Assembly: GCA_039819085.1 (NCBI GenBank)
Contig: JBCBSQ010000001.1
Coordinates: 62,001 to 126,000 of the forward strand
Direction: 5' to 3'
Origin: MED-G105 sp039819085
GTDB lineage: Bacteria > Pseudomonadota > Alphaproteobacteria > Caulobacterales > Parvularculaceae
Length of the DNA: 64,000 nucleotides
Shown: piece after piece, positions 59,619 through 64,000 of the stretch
Numbering within the stretch: the stretch's first letter is position 1
How the letters are laid out: each line of letters begins with the position of its first letter
The notes under the pieces: generated by a model
Told to the model about the DNA's origin: nothing
Seen by the model: the letters and a program-made list of their open reading frames with translations, nothing else
Databases searched by the model: none
Position numbers and translations under genes: made by a program

Positions 59619-60752
59619 ATGCGGCCGGCGCTGACGCTGGGAGTGGAGGAGGAGTACCTGCTCGTCGATCCGACGACGCGGGACCTTGTCGCGGATCCAA
59701 CGCCTGACTTCATGGCCGAGTGCAAGGACCGCCTCGGCGAGCGGGTGACGCCTGAATTCCTGAAGTGCCAGATCGAGGTCGGCACGCCTGTCTGCGCCGA
59801 CATCGGCGAGGCGCGCCGGCACCTGACCGCCCTGCGGCGCTGCCTCATCGACGCGGCCGAGCGGCACGGCATGGCGCTGATCGCCGCTTCGACGCACCCG
59901 TTCGCGAAATGGGGCGCCCAGAAGCACACCGAGGCGCCTCGTTACGACATGCTGGACGCGGACCTCGGCGGCGCGATCCGCCGCATGCTGATTTGCGGCA
60001 TGCATGTGCACGCCGGGATCGAGGATCCTGACCTCAGGATCGATCTCATGAACCAGACGCGGTACTTTCTGCCGCATCTTCTGGCGCTGTCCACGTCGTC
60101 GCCCTTCTGGGTCGGGCACGACATGCAGATGAAATGCTCCCGGCTCGGCGTATTCGATTCGATGCCGCGCACTGGCGTGCCGGATCGTTACGAGAGCTGG
60201 TCGGAATATGAACGCACGGTGGAGCGGCTCGTGAAGGCCGGCGTCATTGAGGACTCCTCGAAGATCTGGTGGGACATGCGGCCGTCGGCGCGGTTCCCGA
60301 CGCTCGAAATGCGGATCACGGACGTCTGTACGCGCCTTGAAGACGCGCTTTGCGTCGCAGCGCTCTATCAAAGCATTTTGCGAATGCTGTCGCGTATGAA
60401 AGACCGAAACATGCGTTGGCGGATCTATCCCCGCATCATGCTGGAGGAAAATCGTTGGCGTGCGGAGCGGTATGGCTGCACCAAGTCGATGATCGACCTC
60501 GGCCGCGGCGAGTGCCTGCCGTTCGCGGCGTTGATCGAAGAGCTGATTGAGCTTGTCGAAAAGGACGCTGCGGCGCTCGGCTGCGTGGAGGAGGTCCGGC
60601 ACGCCCGGACGATCCTGAAGCGCGGCACGAGCGCCTGCTGGCAGCTGGAAGCCTACGCTGACGCGCGCGGGCAAGGCGCCGATCACGACGAGGCGCTGCG
60701 GACGGTGGTCGACATGCTGATCCGCGAGACGTCGGCGGATCTGCCCGCATGA
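59619..60752 (+). CDS. YbdK-type carboxylate-amine ligase (glutamate-cysteine ligase family 2)
   Basis: A 377-residue ATP-dependent ligase-like protein of the GCS2 family. LTLGVEEEYLLVD at the N-terminus is the signature; FLKCQIEVGTPVCADIGEA, ICGMHVHAGIEDPDLR and RPSARFPTLEMRITDVCT contain the expected metal- and ATP-binding residues. E. coli YbdK has weak glutamate-cysteine ligase activity, so the true substrate here is unknown. AGGAG precedes the ATG; the frame upstream has no homology. It lies alone between rplA and rplJ with the formyltransferase-like gene. Confidence 0.88.
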   Translation: MRPALTLGVEEEYLLVDPTTRDLVADPTPDFMAECKDRLGERVTPEFLKCQIEVGTPVCADIGEARRHLTALRRCLIDAAERHGMALIAASTHPFAKWGAQKHTEAPRYDMLDADLGGAIRRMLICGMHVHAGIEDPDLRIDLMNQTRYFLPHLLALSTSSPFWVGHDMQMKCSRLGVFDSMPRTGVPDRYESWSEYERTVERLVKAGVIEDSSKIWWDMRPSARFPTLEMRITDVCTRLEDALCVAALYQSILRMLSRMKDRNMRWRIYPRIMLEENRWRAERYGCTKSMIDLGRGECLPFAALIEELIELVEKDAAALGCVEEVRHARTILKRGTSACWQLEAYADARGQGADHDEALRTVVDMLIRETSADLPA

Positions 60753-60795
60753 GCGAACAAGTTGGGCGGCAACGTATCCTTAAGCCGCGCCCGCG

Positions 60796-61437
60796 ATGGT
60801 CTTCGCCATGGCCCGCCCGCGCGCAATCATCCTGCTATGTCCGCATGAAACCGCGGCGGACTTGTCCGCCTTTGTCAGGCGCTCGAACGCCGATGTCGGC
60901 GTCTCGCGTGTGGAGGACATTGAAGTCTTGCGCGACCGCGTGGCGGCGTGCGATGGGCGCGCGCGTCTGATCAGTTTCTTAAGCGACCTGATTATTCCGG
61001 GCGATGTCCTCCGTTCACTGACGTTAACGCCCTATAACATTCATGGCGGTCCGCCGGAGTATCCGGGCTCCCACGCAAACTCGTTCGCCATACTTGAGGG
61101 CGCGAGCGCGTTCGGGGCGACGGCCCACGAGATCACGCCGCGGGTGGATGAAGGCGCGATCGTCGCCGTGGCGCGGTTTGACATGCCCGAGCGGCCAACC
61201 CGCCTTGGCGTTGCGGATCTCGCGTTCGAAAAGGCGGTCGGGCTGTTTGCGATGGTGGCGAGCCACTGCGCGCGCTCCGATGAGGATCTCCCGCGTCTTG
61301 ATTGTCGGTGGGGCGATCGCAAGACGACGAAAGCGGCCTTTCGCTCTCTGTGCGAGCGGCCCGCTGGCGATGACGCCGAAGCGGACCTGTTGCGCCGCGT
61401 CTGCGGGCCCGATTGGCTCGGCCGTAGGGTCGCGTGA
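60796..61437 (+). CDS. Formyltransferase-fold protein
   Basis: A 213-residue protein with the formyltransferase core: TPYNIHGGPPEYPGSHA gives N81 and H83, and VDEGAIVAV gives D118, matching the Asn-His-Asp set of 10-formyl-THF-dependent enzymes such as PurN and Fmt. The C-terminal Fmt or PurN features are absent, and the segment before the core is short, so neither assignment fits. A second ATG four codons later is possible. It follows the YbdK-like gene by 43 bases. Confidence 0.8.
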   Translation: MVFAMARPRAIILLCPHETAADLSAFVRRSNADVGVSRVEDIEVLRDRVAACDGRARLISFLSDLIIPGDVLRSLTLTPYNIHGGPPEYPGSHANSFAILEGASAFGATAHEITPRVDEGAIVAVARFDMPERPTRLGVADLAFEKAVGLFAMVASHCARSDEDLPRLDCRWGDRKTTKAAFRSLCERPAGDDAEADLLRRVCGPDWLGRRVA

Positions 61438-61529
61438 CGTTCGGGCCGGAAAGTCGTCCGAGCCTCTTGCATTCTTCGAAACTGACGGTAAGAGCATGCG
61501 CTCGCGTCGAGGCTCGACGTGAATTGGCC

Positions 61530-61645
61530 CTGTCCAAGACCGCAGGTGCGAACGGAGCGTTCGCTTAATCCCCTGCGCAGATGGCGAAGCCTCGCGATGT
61601 TCCCGCCTTTTGGCGTGGCCGCGCGTTTCTTCCTTTCTTGGACAG
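61530..61645 (+). ncRNA. L10 ribosomal leader RNA upstream of rplJ
   Basis: This is the leader bound by L10(L12)4 to control rplJL translation. CTGTCCAAG (61530-61538) pairs perfectly with CTTGGACAG (61637-61645). Inside, GCAGG (61542-61546) pairs with CCTGC (61572-61576) around a hairpin GAACG-GAG-CGTTC (61550-61562), followed by CTTAATC in the asymmetric loop. This matches the alphaproteobacterial L10 leader as I know it. The start of the transcript was not located. Confidence 0.85.
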
Positions 61646-61717
61646 CTTTGAGTTGATGGACGCAAGGCGCGGCGTTGATGCGTGGCGCGCGTGCGGTTGA
61701 TCGGAGGAGGGAGCGCC

Positions 61718-62236
61718 ATGGATCGCGCCCAGAAGGCGGATCAGGTTGAATGGATCGGCGGCGTCTTCGACGCCAACACAGTCGTCGTCGTCGCCAATGG
61801 CGGCCTGACCGTCACGGAGATGGAGTCGCTGCGCGGAGAACTGCGCGAAGCGGGCGCCGGCATGAAGGTGATCAAGAATCGCCTCGCCAAGATCGCCATT
61901 ACCGGCAAGCCGGCGGAAAAGCTTCAGGACGTGTTCCAGGGGCCGACGGCGATCGCGTTCTCCGAAGATCCGGTGGCGGCGGCCAAGGCGGTCAAGAAGT
62001 TCGCCAAGGACAATGAGAAGCTGAAGATCCTCGGCGGCGCGATGGGCGAGGAGATCATGGATGAGAAGGGCGTTGAGGCGCTCGCGTCCATGCCGTCCCG
62101 CGAAGAGATCATTGCGTCGATCGTTCAGACCATCATGTCGCCGGCTATGGAGTTGGCGGGCGCGATCGGCGCGCCGGCGTCGAACCTCGCCGGCTGCGTT
62201 GAGGCGATCGAGAAGAAGCATGAAGAGGCCGCCTGA
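61718..62236 (+). CDS. rplJ: 50S ribosomal protein L10
   Basis: L10 anchors L7/L12 dimers to the ribosome. The 172-residue protein shows MDRAQKADQVEWIGGVFD and VVANGGLTVTEMESLRGELREAGAGMKVIKNRLAKIA, and a C-terminal helical spine that binds L7/L12. GGAGGAGGGAG precedes the ATG; a start 12 codons upstream would cover that site. It is controlled by the leader RNA upstream. Confidence 0.97.
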   Translation: MDRAQKADQVEWIGGVFDANTVVVVANGGLTVTEMESLRGELREAGAGMKVIKNRLAKIAITGKPAEKLQDVFQGPTAIAFSEDPVAAAKAVKKFAKDNEKLKILGGAMGEEIMDEKGVEALASMPSREEIIASIVQTIMSPAMELAGAIGAPASNLAGCVEAIEKKHEEAA

Positions 62237-62292
62237 GGCGGTCTAACCCTACCCGAATTCAATTGACGAACTGACTGATAAGGAACGGAAAA

Positions 62293-62676
62293 ATGGCGGA
62301 CGTGAAGAAACTTGCCGAAGAGCTCGTGGGCCTGACCCTGCTTGAGGCGGCTGAGCTGAAGAACATCCTCAAGGACGAGTACGGCATTGAGCCGGCGGCC
62401 GGCGGCGCGGTCGTGATGGCCGGCCCGGGCGGCGGTGGCGGCGAAGCCGAGGCGGCTGAGGAAAAGGACGAGTTCGATATTATTCTCGTGGCGGCCGGCG
62501 ACAAGAAGATCAACGTGATCAAGGAAGTCCGCGCGATCACCGGGCTCGGTCTGAAGGAAGCCAAAGAGCTCGTCGAAGCTGGCGGCAAAGCGGTCAAGGA
62601 AGCTGCGCCGAAGGCCGAAGCCGAAGAGATCAAGAAGAAGCTCGAAGACGCCGGCGCCAAGGTCGAACTCAAGTAA
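62293..62676 (+). CDS. rplL: 50S ribosomal protein L7/L12
   Basis: L7/L12 forms the ribosomal stalk that recruits translation factors. The 127-residue protein has the N-terminal dimer domain (VKKLAEELVGLTLLEAAELKNILKDEYGIEP), an Ala/Gly/Glu hinge and the C-terminal globular domain (EFDIILVAAGDKKINVIKEVRAITGLGLKEAKELVE). AAGGAACGG precedes the ATG. It is 56 bases after rplJ. Confidence 0.98.
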   Translation: MADVKKLAEELVGLTLLEAAELKNILKDEYGIEPAAGGAVVMAGPGGGGGEAEAAEEKDEFDIILVAAGDKKINVIKEVRAITGLGLKEAKELVEAGGKAVKEAAPKAEAEEIKKKLEDAGAKVELK

Positions 62677-63275
62677 AGCTCGCTCCTTTGCGGCGCGCGT
62701 CAAGGCGCGCGTTGCTCTCCGGCCAGGCCCGCGCTGAGTATCGTCAGTGCGGGGGCGGGGCGTTGCAATTGGCCTGAAACGCTCATTGGGGCGGTGAGGG
62801 CCGTTGCGAAGAGCTGCTAGGATGGGGCTACGCATACCTCGCGCGACGCTTGCTTGTGCGGCGGGTAGGCCTGAAAAAAATGCTTGACAGGGGTTGCGAG
62901 TGAGGGGCGTCGACATTATTACGGTCGTTCGCGGCGGGGAAGAGCGGCTCCGTCGCGCCGGAAACGTACGGCCCCCGCGCTTCGGCAAGACGTGCTTCGA
63001 AAAATCGAGATTCTGAAAATCTAGCGCCCTGACGGCCGCGATCGGACTTCCGATGCGCGGCTTTCGTCGTTCGGCGCGCGCCGGCGAACGATCGGAATGG
63101 ACTGGCGCCGCGCCCTGGTGGCGGAGCGGTCGCTTTTGTTTTGGTGAAAGCCGGCTTTTGGAGCCGGGCGTGACGCCGTCGTTTGGCGGGCGATCGCATC
63201 TGTTGGCGTCGATGCATAGGACGCCCGCGCAGCCGAAGAAACGTCGTTCGGCGCTGCGCGTAACGGGAGATTGGA
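62677..63275 (+). other. rplL-rpoB intergenic region
   Basis: No gene is seen in these 599 bases. A CGCGCG-TCAAGG-CGCGCG hairpin (62694-62711) follows rplL and may be an attenuator or processing site. An AT-rich patch holds TTGCGA (62894-62899), a 17-base spacer and TATTAC (62917-62922), a possible rpoB promoter. A TTGACA at 62884 has no -10 at proper spacing. Small hairpins AGATT-CTGAA-AATCT (63008-63022) and CCGGCT-TTTGG-AGCCGG (63149-63166) lie further on. Confidence 0.45.
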
Positions 63276-64000
63276 ATGGCCCAGAGCTTCGTTGAAAAAA
63301 AACGCATCCGTAAGAGCTTCGGCCGGATTGGCGACGCCGCGCCGATGCCGAATCTCATCCAGGTGCAAAAGGATTCCTACGAGCAGTTCCTGCAACGCAG
63401 AACGCCCCAGGAAGAACGGCTGAACGAAGGCATCGAAGCGGTCTTTCGCTCGGTTTTCCCGATCTCTGATTTTTCTGAGACCGCCACGCTCGAATACGTC
63501 TCGTACGAGTTCGAAGAACCGAAGTATGACGTCGAGGAATGCCAGCAGCGGGACATGACCTATGCGGCGCCGTTGAAGGTGACGTTGCGGCTGGCGGTCT
63601 TTGAAGTGGACGAAGACACCGGCGCGAAGTCGATCCGCGACGTGAAGGAGCAGGAAGTCTACATGGGCGACATGCCGCTCATGACGGATAACGGCACCTT
63701 CGTCATCAACGGCACCGAGCGCGTCATCGTCTCCCAGATGCACCGCTCGCCTGGCGTCTTCTTCGATCACGACAAGGGCAAGACCCACTCGTCGGGCAAG
63801 CTCTTGTTTGCTGCGCGCATTATTCCCTATCGCGGCTCCTGGCTCGATTTCGAGTTCGACCCCAAGGACATCGTCAATGTGCGTATTGACCGCCGCCGCA
63901 AGCTGCCGGCGACGACGCTTCTTTACGCGCTCGGCATGGACCAGGAAGAGATCCTGGAGACCTTCTTTGACCGTGTAAGCCATGAGAAGGTCGAGGGCGG
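63276..64000 (+). CDS. rpoB: DNA-directed RNA polymerase subunit beta, N-terminal part
   Basis: The start of RpoB, cut by the right window edge after about 241 codons. AQSFVEKKRIRKSFGRI, PNLIQVQKDSYEQFLQ, VFPISDFS and TLEYVSYEFEEPKYDVEECQQRDMTYAAPLKV are followed by MGDMPLMTDNGTFVINGTERVIVSQMHRSPGVFFDHDKGKTHSSGK, the conserved protrusion/lobe region near the N-terminal rifampicin pocket. GGGAGA precedes the ATG. The main rifampicin-resistance cluster is outside the window. Confidence 0.97.
   Translation, partial: MAQSFVEKKRIRKSFGRIGDAAPMPNLIQVQKDSYEQFLQRRTPQEERLNEGIEAVFRSVFPISDFSETATLEYVSYEFEEPKYDVEECQQRDMTYAAPLKVTLRLAVFEVDEDTGAKSIRDVKEQEVYMGDMPLMTDNGTFVINGTERVIVSQMHRSPGVFFDHDKGKTHSSGKLLFAARIIPYRGSWLDFEFDPKDIVNVRIDRRRKLPATTLLYALGMDQEEILETFFDRVSHEKVEG

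Noticed and set aside
62884..62912. Promoter using TTGACA at 62884
   Set aside because: No acceptable -10 lies 16-18 bases downstream (sequence there is GCGTCG); the TTGCGA/TATTAC pair nearby fits spacing better.
1..64000. Prophage, insertion sequence or toxin-antitoxin module
   Set aside because: No transposase, integrase, phage structural gene or recognisable toxin pair was found on either strand.

Overview
The window reads as one continuous piece of a GC-rich alphaproteobacterial chromosome. Supporting signs are the gene order rpsB-tsf-pyrH-frr-uppS-cdsA-dxr-rseP-bamA-skp-lpxD-fabZ-lpxA-lpxI-lpxB, use of LpxI rather than LpxH, System I (Ccm) cytochrome c maturation, the GatCAB amidotransferase, and dispersed palindromes beginning TCATCCTGAGGAG or GTCATCCCGG. 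A lineage near Parvularculales/Hyphomonadales is a guess. No phage, insertion sequence, CRISPR array or plasmid gene was found, and most of the window is core genome. Both edges cut genes: dprA on the left and rpoB on the right.

Layout: 1-3222 (minus strand) is ruvX, pyrB, plsY, dprA, without the pyrC often found between pyrB and plsY. A divergent secreted metallopeptidase follows, then gatC-gatA, a lipoprotein gamma-glutamyltransferase, an alpha/beta hydrolase and gatB. From 10.8 to 17.7 kb lie a DUF6491-like lipoprotein, a Sel1-like protein, malate synthase G, a methyltransferase, and a glutathione-dependent formaldehyde oxidation set (frmA and fghA with two small genes between). dnaE follows, then the translation / isoprenoid / envelope supercluster (rpsB to lpxB, 21.8-38.9 kb), which links protein synthesis, undecaprenyl phosphate, phospholipid and lipid A synthesis and outer-membrane protein assembly.

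From 39.7 to 47.0 kb the cytochrome c maturation genes lie in two divergent operons: ccmD-A-B-C-E on the minus strand and ccmF-G-H-I on the plus strand. The 55-codon ccmD is easily missed. The locus is studded with palindromic repeats and bracketed by two unrecognised, A+T-richer membrane-protein genes. A DUF2807 protein, a serine hydrolase, a cytochrome P450 and tRNA-Trp follow.

The right end is the secE-nusG-rplKA-rplJL-rpoB region, which is usually compact. Here it is opened twice. Between nusG and rplK are a serine hydrolase with C-terminal membrane segments and a low-GC ArsR/SRPBCC/YdeI-like cassette. Between rplA and rplJ are a YbdK-type ligase and a formyltransferase-fold protein. The 3' end of rplA, stop codon included, has been amplified into a 32-bp tandem array that ends at a strong terminator, and rplJ keeps its own L10 leader RNA. 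Short tandem repeats of 15 to 32 bp recur in several intergenic regions. I see no clear new multi-gene defence or biosynthetic system. The most unusual items are the rplA repeat array, the genes inserted in the ribosomal/RNA polymerase operon, and the apparently leaderless ArsR promoter.
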